From contig AYMW01000003.1 of the NCBI GenBank assembly GCA_000496475.1, positions 30,465 to 94,464 of the forward strand: a stretch of DNA of 64,000 nt, given 5' to 3'. The position numbers and the translations under genes are program-made. Source of the stretch: Betaproteobacteria bacterium MOLA814. GTDB taxonomy: Bacteria; Pseudomonadota; Gammaproteobacteria; Burkholderiales; Burkholderiaceae_C. A model generated the notes under the pieces. It saw only the letters and a program-made list of their open reading frames with translations, did no database searches and had not been told where the DNA came from. This document shows positions 54,922 to 64,000 of this stretch, piece after piece (position 1 is the first letter of the stretch; each line of letters begins with the position of its first letter).

Positions 54922-56530
54922 TTAGACCGTTTGCGCCTGCAGCTCTGCATAGGCTTTACGCAATCCGATCAACAAACTAACGCACATAGCCAGCAGGACC
55001 ATTGTAAAGGGCAGCCCCGTTGATACGGCCATTGCTTGCAAGGCGTTTAAGGCCTCGGAGCCTCCAACCAACAACAACACAATAGCTATTAAACCCTCAA
55101 AGCTGCACCAGAAGATGCGTTGCGCAACAGGGGCGTTTTCCTTGCCACCAGCAGTAATGGTGTCGATCACTAAAGAGCCCGAGTCTGACGAAGTAACAAA
55201 GAATGCCAAAACCAACACAATGCCGATCAGTGACAGCAACGAGGCAAAGGGGAATCCACTGACCATTTGAAACAACTTTAGCTCTTGTGCCGCGCTGGTG
55301 ATGGGTGCGCTGGCATCGGCAATAACTTGGCTAATGGCGGTACCGCCAAATGCAGCCATCCATAAAACACTCAGAACAGTGGGTACTAAAATGACGCATA
55401 TTACAAACTCTCGGATAGTACGACCCTTTGATACACGGGCAATGAACATACCTACAAAAGGTGACCAGGATATCCACCAGGCCCAATAAAATGCGGTCCA
55501 GCCCTGAGAAAAGTTGATATCTTCACGTCCAAAAGGCATGGACAGGGGAACAATATGTTGTGCGTATGCCGCTGCTCCGGAAAACGCCGTTGCAAAAATG
55601 TCACCAGTTGGCCCAACCACCAATATAAACAGCAAGAGCAACAGCGCCAGAACCATGTTGATTTCTGACAAAATTTTCACGCCGCCATCTAAACCCCTGA
55701 TGACAGACATCAGCGCAATGGCGGTAATGACCGCAATTAGCACCACGATGGCAACCGAGCCGGTGCCCCAGTCATACAGAAAGTTGAGCCCAGCAAGGGC
55801 TTGAGTAGCACCAAACCCGAGGGACGTGGTCAGCCCGAACAAAGTGGAAAAAAACCGCCACTACATCGATAACATGACCAGGCCAACCCCATATACGCTC
55901 ACCTAATAAAGGGTAAAAGGCCGAGCGTAATGTAAGTGGTAGGTTGTTGTTGTATGCAAAAAAAGCGAGCGCCAAGGCAACAATCGCGTAAATGGCCCAC
56001 GGGTGTAAGCCCCAATGGAAGATCGTGGCCGCCATGGCAAGGTCTCTGGCTGCGGAAATATTGCCTTCTGCAGCACCCAAAGGGGCCCAGTCAGTACGCA
56101 CACCATTCTCCATGGCCACCCCGCCCATGGACGAGGCAAAATGGGACATAGGTTCCGACACACCAAAAAACATAAGGCCTATGCCCATGCCCGCTGCAAA
56201 TAACATAGCAAACCAACCCAGATAGCCGAAATCGGTTTTGGCGTCTTGCCCCCCCAAACGAATTTGGCCATAGGGCGACACACAGAGTGCCAAGGCAAAT
56301 ACTAAAAATACATTGCCAGCAGAAAGAAAAAACCAATCAAAATTGCTCGTAATGGCCGGGCGCAACCAAGCAAAAAATACTGCAGCTTCGGTTTGGAATA
56401 ATAAAGTGAGCAGCACAAAGGCCACTATAGATAACCCAGAAATCAAAAACACTGGGTTGTGGATATCTAGCCCAAAGGGCGTGATATTGTCTTGACCGAC
56501 TTGGTAGTCGGTACTGGATTGGTCACTCAT
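54922..56530 (-). pseudogene. BCCT-family (betaine/choline/carnitine) transporter, frameshifted
   Basis: Two frames together give a full BCCT transporter: residues from the ATG at 56530 (MSDQSSTDYQVGQ) through GWFAMLFAAGMGIGLMFFGVSEPMSHF and IFHWGLHPWAIYAIVALALAFFAYN to VDVVAVF, then a shift, then LFGLTTSLGFGATQALAGLNFLYDWGTG through FYWAWWISWSPFVGMFIARVSKGRTIREF and FFVTSSDSGSLVIDT. The break lies in a run of seven A on the + strand (55848-55854); six would restore one frame of about 530 aa. Twelve or so membrane helices in the restored protein. It may be a real inactivation, a slippage-variable gene or a read error. The family imports compatible solutes or trimethylammonium compounds. Confidence 0.88.
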
Positions 56531-56633
56531 GGTACGCACCCTTCATCTTTAATACAATAGTACTCAGTGTAGTGGCTATTGTTTTGAGGCAGGGCTTAGT
56601 TACCAATAAATACGATATGCATTGAGTGACCGG

Positions 56634-57563
56634 TTAGATGGACTTTTGGTTGCTATCTGCGTTTGAACCGCCTCTGTAGCGCCCGCCCAACTCTAAAACA
56701 TCTTGAGAATCGACAGCCTCATCAAAGCCCTGCCAACCAGAGTCCCTTGAAGTGTATGGGCTGGCGCTGCCTTGACCACTGTCGCGGCGCAACTCTTCTA
56801 GAGCGCTCAACGCGTAATGCGCAAACCACAACGACGACAGCGCAAACACCAGCGTGTAGACCCAAATCGCCAGTGGCACCAGCAAAGGCGCCAATGCAAT
56901 AAACATAGCCCCGGACGCCCACAGCAAGCTAGGCGCAGCGCCCATGTAACCGCTTACCACACCGATGGCGAGCAACGGCAATCGGTGGCGTTCAAAAATA
57001 ATCTCACGCTCAGCTTTGGTAGCGTGTTCTGCCAAGGCATCAAAGGTAAACACACGGTAGGTCAACCAGCCCCAAATCAGTGGCGGCACAATGAGAACCA
57101 GCGGTGGAATAAACCACAGCGGTACCGAAACAACCAGGGCAATGATCGCCAGCAGCGTGGAACCCACAGACCACAACACGCTGGCGAGCATTGAGCCGCC
57201 ATGGAACCGCTGCAGGTGAGGAAAGCGTCGCTTTGTGACCATGGCGACCATGGCAGGCGTCATGAACACGGCAACCAGCAGCAGCGACACGACCACAATA
57301 AAAGGGGTCGCAACAAACAGCACCACCATAGGTGCAACCACTGATCTCAAACTGGCCCAACCCACGCTGTCCAGCCAATTGAACATGGTTTGTGTGAGCT
57401 CAGTCGCTTGAAGCCAAGCGGCAACACCCGCTACGGATGTTTCCCAGTACGCATAACCCAAACCGAAAGCAGCTGCGACCATGATGGCCAACGGTAAAAA
57501 GGACAGGCCAATAACGCGCGGAAACAAACAGTAAGACAACGCACGCCATAAAGAGTTGAACAT
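56634..57563 (-). CDS. EI24-domain membrane protein
   Basis: 309 aa from the ATG at 57563, which has AGGA 10 bases upstream; the ATG at 57572 is too close to it. Six or so hydrophobic segments: LFPRVIGLSFLPLAIMVAAAFGLGYAYW, VVAPMVVLFVATPFIVVVSLLLVAVFMTPAMVAMV, LLAIIALVVSVPLWFIPPLVLIVPPLIWGWLTYRVFTFDAL, and APSLLWASGAMFIALAPLLVPLAIWVYTLVF. FDALAEHATKAEREIIFERHR is a family landmark. The C-terminal 50 residues are polar and disordered-looking. EI24 proteins include the sulfate transporter CysZ, but this one is not in a sulfur context; function not assigned. Confidence 0.8.
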   Translation of the reverse strand: MFNSLWRALSYCLFPRVIGLSFLPLAIMVAAAFGLGYAYWETSVAGVAAWLQATELTQTMFNWLDSVGWASLRSVVAPMVVLFVATPFIVVVSLLLVAVFMTPAMVAMVTKRRFPHLQRFHGGSMLASVLWSVGSTLLAIIALVVSVPLWFIPPLVLIVPPLIWGWLTYRVFTFDALAEHATKAEREIIFERHRLPLLAIGVVSGYMGAAPSLLWASGAMFIALAPLLVPLAIWVYTLVFALSSLWFAHYALSALEELRRDSGQGSASPYTSRDSGWQGFDEAVDSQDVLELGGRYRGGSNADSNQKSI

Positions 57564-57609
57564 TAATTGCATGTCCTAAGAATACAACGAATGCATACTG
57601 TTTTTACAT

Positions 57610-57642
57610 AAAAAAAACCCACAACCCGTGAAGGTTGTGGGT
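57610..57642 (-). terminator. Rho-independent terminator of the DEAD-box helicase gene
   Basis: Perfect 10-bp stem ACCCACAACC/GGTTGTGGGT with a 6-base loop. On the minus strand it is followed by eight T (57617-57610); on the + strand also by a T run, so it works in either direction. It separates the helicase gene from the EI24 gene. Confidence 0.9.
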
Positions 57643-57692
57643 TCTTTTTTACAAAGGACTAGCTGTACCAGCAAGTACCCAAGTAACGGGGC

Positions 57693-59672
57693 TTAACGGC
57701 GAGCGCGTGCTGGCGCTGAAGGGCGACGCTCACCACCCGCGTGGGCTCGGCCCTCTGGGCGGGGGCTGCGTTCGAAACGACCCTCACCGCGGCTGTCGCT
57801 CCGACCTTCCGGACGTCGATCGTCGCTTTGACGCGGCGCACCACGTTGCTCGTTGCGGGGCTCAAAACGAGATTCAGGACGCGACTCTGAACGCGCATCA
57901 AAACGTGGGTCAAAGCGGTTGTCACCCCGGGTATCTGGACGCTCGGCGCGGCCACGGTCATCGCCACGAGGGGCAAAGTCACCACGAGGAGCGAAGCTGT
58001 CACCACGTGGTGCACCGCGGAACTCACCGCCTGCTGGCTTAAAACCATCACGGCTACCGCGTTGGCCTCCAAAGCCGCCACCACCACTTGGACGACGGTC
58101 ATCGCTGCGGCCACCACCGAAGCTGGGACGGCCAGCACCAAAACTTGGTGCGCCGCCTTCGCGTGGGCGACCACGGCCAGCAAAACCGCCACCACCACCG
58201 CCACCACCACCGTGGGCGCGGCGCTCACCGCTGCCAAAACTTGGACGGCGGCTTGGCTCCATGCCTTCTACAGTGTGCTCTTTAAAACGTGAGCGCGTGA
58301 ACGACTCAATGGCGTAAATGCGACGTTGATCGCGGAACTCAGCCAATGTAATGGCCAAACCTTCACGACCGGCACGGCCAGTACGCCCAATACGGTGGGT
58401 GTAGTCTTCGGCTTTCATAGGAAGGCCATAGTTAAACACGTGCGTAATGGTGGGTACGTCAATACCGCGGGCGGCAACATCGGTCGCCACCAAAATTTGC
58501 ACAGAACCGCTGCGCAATGCGTCTAAGCGGCGGTTACGCACCGACTGGCTCAGGGCACCGTGCAAAGCCACAGCTGAGAAGCTGTCTTGTTGCAAGTCTT
58601 CAGCAAGTGAATCGCACTCCACTTGGGTGCTGGCAAACACAATGGCTTGCTTGATAGATGTATCGCGCAAGAAGTGGTCTAACAGCTGGCGCTTGTGGTG
58701 GGCATGATCTGCCCAGTACAAGCGTTGCTCGATGTTCACGTGTTGTTGTTCAGGCGAAGCCAACTCAATGCGTTCTGTCTTGCGCATCACACGCATAGCC
58801 AACTGTTGCACACGTGGTGCGAAAGTGGCGCTGAACATCATGGTTTGGTCGCGCTTTGAAGTCAGGTCATGCACTTCAGCCAGGTCTTCAGCGAAGCCCA
58901 GATCCAACATACGGTCGGCTTCATCAACCACCAAGTATTGCACTTTGTCTAAGCGAATTTGACCTGTGCGCTGTAAGTCCAACAAGCGACCTGGCGTGGC
59001 CACCACGATGTTGGCGTTGCGCAAGCCAGCCAATTGATGAATGTAAGAAGTACCACCCACAACGCTGGCAACGCGCAAACCGCGGCAATGTGCCACAAGG
59101 TCAATTGCGTCGGTTGCAACTTGCTGTGCCAATTCACGTGTAGGGCACAAAATGAGTGCACCTGGCGTGGCTGGGTCAAAGCTACGGGGTTTTTTACTGT
59201 CTTTAGGTTGCTTGGGCTTGTCGCCTTCACCACCATTAACGAGTAAATCAGCGCTGGCTTCGCCGCCTGCAGCCAAAGATGCTTCACGGGCAGCTTTTTC
59301 GCCATCTGCACGTGCAGTTTCAATGGCTCGTTCGGCATGTTGCTGACCTAAAATTGTATGCAAAACGGGCAGCAAGAATGCCGCTGTTTTACCGCTGCCT
59401 GTTTGGCTAGACACCAACAGGTCAGTGAACTCACCAGCTTCACGGTTAAGCGAGCGTGGAATTGTGGCCAGTTGAACGGCGGTTGGAACTGTGTAGCCGA
59501 GGTCGGCAACTGCCTGCACCAACTCGGTGGCTAAACCTAATTCGATGAAGGCTTGAGCGTTGGCAATATCAACCAAGTCGCGCTTTGGCGCTTTTGGTGT
59601 GAAATCACGCGGTGCGCGTGAAAAGCGTGAATTGCCGCCCGAGCGTGGGGGGCGGTTTGAAAAATCTTTCAT
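57693..59672 (-). CDS. DEAD-box RNA helicase with Gly/Arg-rich tail
   Basis: 659 aa. Motifs: F-I-ELGL..GYTVPTAVQLATIP (Q motif), SSQTGSGKTAAFLLPVL (I), CPTRELAQQVATDAI (Ia), VATPGRLLDL (Ib), VVDEADRMLDLGF (II), FSATFAP (III), VATDVAARGIDVP (V), and HRIGRTGRAGREG (VI). Between motifs I and Ia is an unusual charged insertion of roughly 65 residues (about 110-175, Ala/Glu/Lys-rich). From about residue 490 a 165-residue low-complexity tail follows: a nine-Gly run, FGGGR repeats, RGD and FEPR/FDPR repeats, suited to RNA binding and cold-shock-type phase behaviour. The long leader (see next entry) also suits a cold-induced gene; this last point is inference. Confidence 0.92.
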   Translation of the reverse strand: MKDFSNRPPRSGGNSRFSRAPRDFTPKAPKRDLVDIANAQAFIELGLATELVQAVADLGYTVPTAVQLATIPRSLNREAGEFTDLLVSSQTGSGKTAAFLLPVLHTILGQQHAERAIETARADGEKAAREASLAAGGEASADLLVNGGEGDKPKQPKDSKKPRSFDPATPGALILCPTRELAQQVATDAIDLVAHCRGLRVASVVGGTSYIHQLAGLRNANIVVATPGRLLDLQRTGQIRLDKVQYLVVDEADRMLDLGFAEDLAEVHDLTSKRDQTMMFSATFAPRVQQLAMRVMRKTERIELASPEQQHVNIEQRLYWADHAHHKRQLLDHFLRDTSIKQAIVFASTQVECDSLAEDLQQDSFSAVALHGALSQSVRNRRLDALRSGSVQILVATDVAARGIDVPTITHVFNYGLPMKAEDYTHRIGRTGRAGREGLAITLAEFRDQRRIYAIESFTRSRFKEHTVEGMEPSRRPSFGSGERRAHGGGGGGGGGFAGRGRPREGGAPSFGAGRPSFGGGRSDDRRPSGGGGFGGQRGSRDGFKPAGGEFRGAPRGDSFAPRGDFAPRGDDRGRAERPDTRGDNRFDPRFDARSESRPESRFEPRNEQRGAPRQSDDRRPEGRSDSRGEGRFERSPRPEGRAHAGGERRPSAPARARR

Positions 59673-60112
59673 GACTGACTTCCTGCGCGTTTGGAGTGCG
59701 CATAACGAACGTATCCGTCACACACAAACGCAGGCGTCTCACAGCCAAAGTGTGTAACCAATGTGGTTCTAGTTGGTAAGCACCAACACCCAAACCAAAG
59801 AGGTCGACACAGCTGGAATCTGATGGTCGTCAATGGCTAGTGGTTACAAGCAATTGACGTTACACAACAAATCAGTCGTACTGAACAAATGGCCGAACTA
59901 TATAAAGACGTTTACATTGAGTGGGAAACCGCTGGTGTGCGGCTTGCCTGCAAACATCAGTCGGCCGAGGCGTGAGGCTGATGAACAATCCCGCCGCTAG
60001 GCGTGTACAAATGCAATCTAATGCCATTGACCTCTGCGGGAAAACCCTATTATTGCATAGCTATGACCATATGTGCAACAGTTTTGAGGGATGTTGTTAG
60101 AAAACACCTAAC
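59673..60112 (-). other. 440-base gene-free stretch upstream of the helicase
   Basis: No convincing gene, tRNA or repeat seen. On the minus strand TATATAGT near 59900 could be a -10 box, but no matching -35 is clear. If transcribed from there, the helicase mRNA would have a leader of over 200 bases, as some cold-shock helicases do. Confidence 0.35.
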
Positions 60113-60763
60113 TTAGGCCGTGCCGTCAGCGGGCTTCTCGACAGCAGCCGCGACAGCATCTGGCTCCATGCGCAGGAAGTGCGTGCGGTAGTGCACCAAC
60201 TCATCTATTGATTCGTGTACATCTGCCAGTGCTGTATGCGCTTGTTGCTTTTTAAAACCCTTGTACACGTCGGGACGCCAACGACGTGACAGCTCTTTGA
60301 GTGTGCTCACATCGAGACATCGGTAGTGGAAGTACGCCTCAAATGTAGGCATGTACTTGACCAAAAAACGCCTGTCTTGGCTGATGGTGTTGCCGCACAT
60401 GGGCGAGCCCTGTCTGGGCACATACAGTTTTAGAAAGCTGAGCAAGGCTTCACTCGCCTGGTTTTCAGTCACCGTGCTGGCTTTGACTTTATCGATGAGA
60501 CCACTTTTGCCGTGTGTACCCCTGTTCCACGCATCCATGGCGTTGAGCACCGCGTCGTCTTGGTGAATCACAAATACGGGGCTCTCAACACGTACCGACA
60601 AATCGGGATTGGTCACAATGACAGCAATTTCTAGCAAAAACTCTTTATTTGGGTCAAGACCGCTCATTTCACAATCTAGCCAAATCAAATTCTGGTCACT
60701 TTTAGCCAGCTTTGGTAAGGTTGAGGACGCAGGGATGGTTGGGGCATTGAAAGATGTTGTCAT
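60113..60763 (-). CDS. orn: Oligoribonuclease
   Basis: 216 aa from the ATG at 60763; the frame to 60796 is not family-like. DEDDh exonuclease: [27 protein letters not shown] (first Asp and Glu), [29 protein letters not shown] (second Asp), and [14 protein letters not shown] (His and last Asp). About 20 extra N-terminal residues precede the usual start. It degrades 2- to 5-base RNA remnants and pGpG and is usually essential. It is divergent from the M48 peptidase gene. Confidence 0.95.
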   Translation of the reverse strand: MTTSFNAPTIPASSTLPKLAKSDQNLIWLDCEMSGLDPNKEFLLEIAVIVTNPDLSVRVESPVFVIHQDDAVLNAMDAWNRGTHGKSGLIDKVKASTVTENQASEALLSFLKLYVPRQGSPMCGNTISQDRRFLVKYMPTFEAYFHYRCLDVSTLKELSRRWRPDVYKGFKKQQAHTALADVHESIDELVHYRTHFLRMEPDAVAAAVEKPADGTA

Positions 60764-60843
60764 GTGCTTATTGTCTCCTAGGTAAAACTGACACAATTAG
60801 GCTGTTTTAAAATTTATCACCCTATGGGTAAGGCGCTTCAACT

Positions 60844-62118
60844 TTGACTGATTACTCTTTCTTTTTGTCGATTGGATTTGCGGGCGCCTTGCTGCTCAGC
60901 ACAGGGTTGCAGCTGTGGCTGAACGGTCGTCAAGCGCGCCATGTGCACACCAACAGTGGCACTGTTCCTCAAGCATTTTCTGATACGGTCTCGCTGACCG
61001 AACACCAAAAAGCCGCTACATACACCTTGGCCAAACTGCGCTTGGGCAATTGGCAAATCGTTATCAGCGCCACAGCACTGCTGGCTTGGACGTTGTTAGG
61101 CGGCTTGAACCTCCTCAACTTGTGGCTGCTAGACGTCATGGGCATTGGCATGGCACAGCAACTGGCCTTGTTGGTGGGCGTGATGTTGATCAGCGGCCTG
61201 GTCGACTTGCCCATGGGCTGGTGGGTGACCTTTCGCTTAGAAGCGCGCTTTGGCTTTAACAAAACATCTCTCAAACTGTGGCTGACCGATTTGGCTCAAG
61301 GCGCAGCGCTGGGTCTGGTGCTGATACTGCCATTGGCGTGGGCAGCATTGAGCTTGATGCAAGCAACCGGTGCCATGTGGTGGCTATGGGTGTGGCTGCT
61401 GTGGGTTGGATTCAACACTGCGGTCATGGTTGTTTACCCAAAGTGGATTGCGCCACGCTTCAACAAATTTGAGCTACTCACACGCGAAGACGTGCGCGCA
61501 GAGGCGACAGAGCTCATTGAACGGTGCGGCTTTCAGGCTGAAGGCTTGTTTGTGATGGATGGCAGCAAGCGCAGCGCTCACGCCAACGCGTACTTCACAG
61601 GCCTTGGCAAGGCCAAACGCGTTGTATTTTTTGACACGCTGTTGGACAAACTAAATGTGGCTGAGGTGAAAGCAGTGCTGGCTCATGAGCTGGGACACTT
61701 CCACCACAAACACATTCGCCAGCGTTTGTTGGTGGTGTTTGGCTTAAGCGCCGTGGCGCTGGCCTTGTTGTCGTGGCTTGGTACACAAGTGTGGTTTTTC
61801 ACCGGTTTGGGGGTGTTGCCCAGTTTAAGCGGCAACAACCACGCACTTGCGCTGCTGCTGTTCATGTTTGCAGCACCTGTGATTGGTTTCTTTACAGGCC
61901 CCATCATGGCCAGAAGCTCTAGAGCCAACGAGTTCGAGGCAGACCGCTACGCCACCACGCATGCCAGTGCCAATGCCTTGGCCAGTGCACTGACCAAACT
62001 GTACACAGACAACGCCAGCACCCTGACGCCAGACCCCATTTACTCGCGTTTTTACGCATCTCACCCGCCTGCGATTGAACGCTTGGCACACATACAACGA
62101 GCGCAAACACCCACATGA
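60844..62118 (+). CDS. M48-family membrane metallopeptidase (CAAX protease type)
   Basis: 424 aa with a TTG start (TTGACTGATTAC); no in-frame ATG fits, since the ATG at 60823 leads out of frame. N-terminal CAAX_prenyl_protease_1-type region with about four helices (residues 3-205). The peptidase domain carries the zinc motif HELGHFHHKH (AVLAHELGHFHHKHI, about 280-294), the third ligand Glu in SRANEFEADRYA, and NAYFTGLGKAKRVVFFDTLL before it. Ste24-like proteases in bacteria act in membrane protein quality control. It overlaps the PCD gene by four bases. Confidence 0.91.
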   Translation: MTDYSFFLSIGFAGALLLSTGLQLWLNGRQARHVHTNSGTVPQAFSDTVSLTEHQKAATYTLAKLRLGNWQIVISATALLAWTLLGGLNLLNLWLLDVMGIGMAQQLALLVGVMLISGLVDLPMGWWVTFRLEARFGFNKTSLKLWLTDLAQGAALGLVLILPLAWAALSLMQATGAMWWLWVWLLWVGFNTAVMVVYPKWIAPRFNKFELLTREDVRAEATELIERCGFQAEGLFVMDGSKRSAHANAYFTGLGKAKRVVFFDTLLDKLNVAEVKAVLAHELGHFHHKHIRQRLLVVFGLSAVALALLSWLGTQVWFFTGLGVLPSLSGNNHALALLLFMFAAPVIGFFTGPIMARSSRANEFEADRYATTHASANALASALTKLYTDNASTLTPDPIYSRFYASHPPAIERLAHIQRAQTPT

Positions 62119-62432
62119 ACCGCCCTGACCTACTCACCCCCAGCGCCGTTGTGACGCAACTGACCCGTCTCAATGGGGACGCAGCGCTCGGCTGGCGCAT
62201 CGAGGACAACGCATTGTTCAAGCGATTTCATTTTGCCAACCACTTAGAGACAATGGTGTTTGCCAATGCCGTGGCTTTTGCCGCCCACAAGCTCAACCAC
62301 CACCCAAGCATGCACATCACTTTTAACGTGTGCTCGGTCGCATGGTCTACCCATGAACCCAGCGGTATCACGCAACTGGACTTTGAAGCCGCCACCCGCA
62401 CAGAGGCGCTGCAATCAGCGCAAGCTCTTTAA
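62115..62432 (+). CDS. Pterin-4a-carbinolamine dehydratase
   Basis: 105 aa. Short alpha/beta protein with the family motif AAHKLNHHPSMHITFNVCSVAWSTHEPSGITQLDFEAA, containing the catalytic His pair. It dehydrates 4a-hydroxytetrahydrobiopterin. In bacteria without phenylalanine hydroxylase the role is less clear; no phhA is in the window. It is co-transcribed between the M48 peptidase and rsgA genes, a common betaproteobacterial order. Confidence 0.92.
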   Translation: MNRPDLLTPSAVVTQLTRLNGDAALGWRIEDNALFKRFHFANHLETMVFANAVAFAAHKLNHHPSMHITFNVCSVAWSTHEPSGITQLDFEAATRTEALQSAQAL

Positions 62433-62435
62433 ATC

Positions 62436-63386
62436 ATGGCGACCCACACTGCTAGTAAGCGCCAACGTGCAGCCATCGCCAACCAACGGTTTGAACAAGG
62501 TCTAGTCACAGCAACATTTGGCAGACATGTCAGCGTGTTGTGCGACGACGGTGTATCTCGCCTGTGCCACCCCCGGGGCAAAAAGAACCAAGCGGTGGTT
62601 GGCGACAGAGTGAACTGGTCACTTTCGACAGATCAAGGCACGATTGAATCGGTACAGACCAGACGCAATTTGTTTTTTCGCCAAGACGACATGCGTACCA
62701 AGTCGTTTGCGGCCAACATTGACCAAATTGTGATGTTTCTAGGCGCCGAGCCTGAGTTTTCTGACATGCAACTCACCCGCGCCCTCATTGCCGCGCAGGC
62801 TGAACGCATCAAGGTCATCATTGTTCTCAACAAGTACGACTTGACCGATTTATTCAACAAGTCGTGGAAGCGCTTAGCGCCCTATCGCGACATGGGTGTC
62901 ACCGTATTGCCCCTGTCACTTAAAAGCGAGCTGGGATTCGGGATGGATGCGTTACTGCCGTTACTCAACAACCAAGTTAGCCTAGTCCTAGGGCCCAGCG
63001 GCGCTGGCAAAAGCACGCTCATCAACACGTTGATACCACTGGCTACAATTTATACGCAAGAAATATCGCGGGCACTTAACAGCGGTAAACACACCACCAC
63101 CAGCACCACGTGGTACTGGCTAGACGATATGCACAGTGGCGCGATTATTGATTCGCCAGGCTTTCAAGAGTTTGGCCTGCATCACATCAAAGCGCCAGAT
63201 CTGGGCAAATGGATGCCAGACATTGCCAAGCATATGGGCCACTGCAAATTTAACAATTGCACGCATATTCATGAGCCCGGGTGTCCTGTACAAGATGCAG
63301 TGCACTCAGGTGACATCAACGCCAACCGCTACCGTATTTATCAAGAACTGTTTGACTTTCTGGACAACATTCCAACTTACCGATAA
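62436..63386 (+). CDS. rsgA: Ribosome small-subunit assembly GTPase RsgA
   Basis: 316 aa. OB-fold N-terminus (GLVTATFGRHVSVLCDDGVSRLCHPRGKKNQAVVGDRVNW), then a circularly permuted GTPase: G4 VLNKYDLTD first, then G1 LGPSGAGKSTLINTLI, G2/G3 region TTTSTTWYWLDD and IIDSPGFQEFGL. The C-terminal zinc finger is CKFNNCTHIHEPGCPVQ. It acts late in 30S maturation. A 4-base gap after the PCD gene indicates one operon. Confidence 0.96.
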   Translation: MATHTASKRQRAAIANQRFEQGLVTATFGRHVSVLCDDGVSRLCHPRGKKNQAVVGDRVNWSLSTDQGTIESVQTRRNLFFRQDDMRTKSFAANIDQIVMFLGAEPEFSDMQLTRALIAAQAERIKVIIVLNKYDLTDLFNKSWKRLAPYRDMGVTVLPLSLKSELGFGMDALLPLLNNQVSLVLGPSGAGKSTLINTLIPLATIYTQEISRALNSGKHTTTSTTWYWLDDMHSGAIIDSPGFQEFGLHHIKAPDLGKWMPDIAKHMGHCKFNNCTHIHEPGCPVQDAVHSGDINANRYRIYQELFDFLDNIPTYR

Positions 63387-63443
63387 AACCACCCAGCTAC
63401 GAAGCAAGTGTTTAATTGAGGGGTTGGTGTGTGTTTAGCTGCT

Positions 63444-64000
63444 TCAATTCAGCCACGAAACCACGGTGAGACCGGCCAAAATACCCATAGCCAATACCAC
63501 CACACGCCACACCAAACTGGCCAAAGCAGCGACATGTCTGGGCTTGGGTAAGCTGGCGGGATTGTCTGGCTCTGGCTCTGAACTTAGAACAGGGTCGGCA
63601 ACCTGCTCATCAGCAGCACCTACAGGCGCAACAACCGAGACAGCCCCATGGACTTGTGCCGCATGCTCGTCTAGCAGTGCGGCGCTCATCACAACCAAGT
63701 CATCGTCACCGGCTTCATCGTTGGCGCTTGGCGTTGACTCCTCTTGCAGCGACACGTGCAAAGCACCCGCACCAGCTGCCAACAACACACTGTCGTTACT
63801 CAACTGCGCGTTGTCTGCTGCATCTCGCCATGCAGCCACAACGCCTTCGAAGTGACCAGCTGCGGCGAAGCCCAATGCACTGGCTCGAACAGGCAACCAA
63901 TCAACACAATGCCAAGCCTGTAAAGCGACCAACGCCCGCAACGTTGCCGGCTCTTGCCCGTCATCGTTTTGATCAGGGTTGTCTGCTTGTTGATCGGTGC
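63444..64000 (-). CDS. CobD/CbiB-family protein, C-terminal part (cut by window edge)
   Basis: 185 complete codons from the window edge to the stop at 63444. The frame is open through 64000, so the TTG at 63941 is not a start. The readable part includes LQAWHCVDWLPVRASALGFAAAGHFEGVVAAWRDAADNAQL, which resembles the VDWLPxRATALGFAxxGxFExAxxxWR segment of CobD/CbiB-like membrane proteins of Burkholderiales. A polar Ala/Glu/Asp stretch follows, then a final membrane helix (VWRVVVLAMGILAGLTVVSWLN). Whether it serves cobalamin synthesis or is an AmpE-like relative cannot be told. It converges with rsgA. Confidence 0.65.
   Translation of the reverse strand, partial: TDQQADNPDQNDDGQEPATLRALVALQAWHCVDWLPVRASALGFAAAGHFEGVVAAWRDAADNAQLSNDSVLLAAGAGALHVSLQEESTPSANDEAGDDDLVVMSAALLDEHAAQVHGAVSVVAPVGAADEQVADPVLSSEPEPDNPASLPKPRHVAALASLVWRVVVLAMGILAGLTVVSWLN

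Noticed and set aside
57659..58237. 192-codon open frame inside the helicase tail, same strand
   Set aside because: Ala/Val-rich shadow of the GC-rich repeats in another frame; no start signal or family resemblance.
63941..63941. TTG as start of the last gene
   Set aside because: The frame continues without a stop to the window edge and upstream codons are plausible protein, so the gene is cut by the edge.

Overview
The window looks like a chromosome segment of a betaproteobacterium, order Burkholderiales, probably close to the Comamonadaceae. This is judged from protein families and gene order only: orn / M48 peptidase / PCD / rsgA / CobD-CbiB-like, urtABCDE next to ureDAJBCEFG, glnA-ntrB-ntrC, and a membrane-bound PuuD urate hydroxylase. 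Genes are dense and often overlap by 4 to 8 bases (ATGA-type junctions). No rRNA, tRNA, CRISPR array or IS transposase was found.

Layout. 1-7020: edge of an Smr-domain gene, radC, fkpB-ispH, alaS, gabD. 7122-13295: urease operon ureD-A-J-B-C-E-F-G on +. 13301-19008: urea ABC transporter urtA-B-C-D-E on -, converging on the urease operon, with a consensus-like sigma-54 promoter and an NtrC-type site before urtA. 19272-24317: NusG/RfaH-like factor, CorC-type membrane protein, apaH, rhlE-type helicase, dcd. 24352-49183: a purine catabolism region with guanine deaminase, adenosine deaminase, a BMP-type nucleoside/purine ABC transporter, xanthine dehydrogenase XdhAB, the glyoxylate-to-glycerate genes (gcl, hyi, glxR, glycerate kinase), two LysR regulators, an 8-oxoguanine deaminase-like enzyme and PuuD. 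49406-53609: ntrC, ntrB, glnA, with a sigma-54 promoter and two NtrC sites upstream of glnA. 53909-64000: CinA-like protein, a frameshifted BCCT transporter, EI24 protein, Gly/Arg-rich DEAD-box helicase, orn, M48 peptidase, PCD, rsgA and a cut CobD/CbiB-like gene.

How it fits together: purines and nucleosides are imported, deaminated, oxidised to urate and then beyond (uraH, uraD, allantoinase and allantoicase steps are not in this window). The products are glyoxylate, which goes to glycerate and 2-phosphoglycerate, and urea, which is cleaved by urease. The ammonia is fixed by GlnA. NtrBC/sigma-54 links the urea-uptake and glutamine ends of the route.

The main accessory element is at 26790-30931. 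A visibly AT-rich two-gene cassette (OLD-family ATPase-TOPRIM nuclease plus a very small UvrD-like helicase, resembling a compact Gabija defence system) lies between two diverged, directly repeated, about 0.7 kb group II intron copies without a reverse transcriptase. One intron copy begins directly after the rho-independent terminator of the BMP lipoprotein gene, as group IIC introns do. The cassette and introns split the transporter operon from add-guaD.
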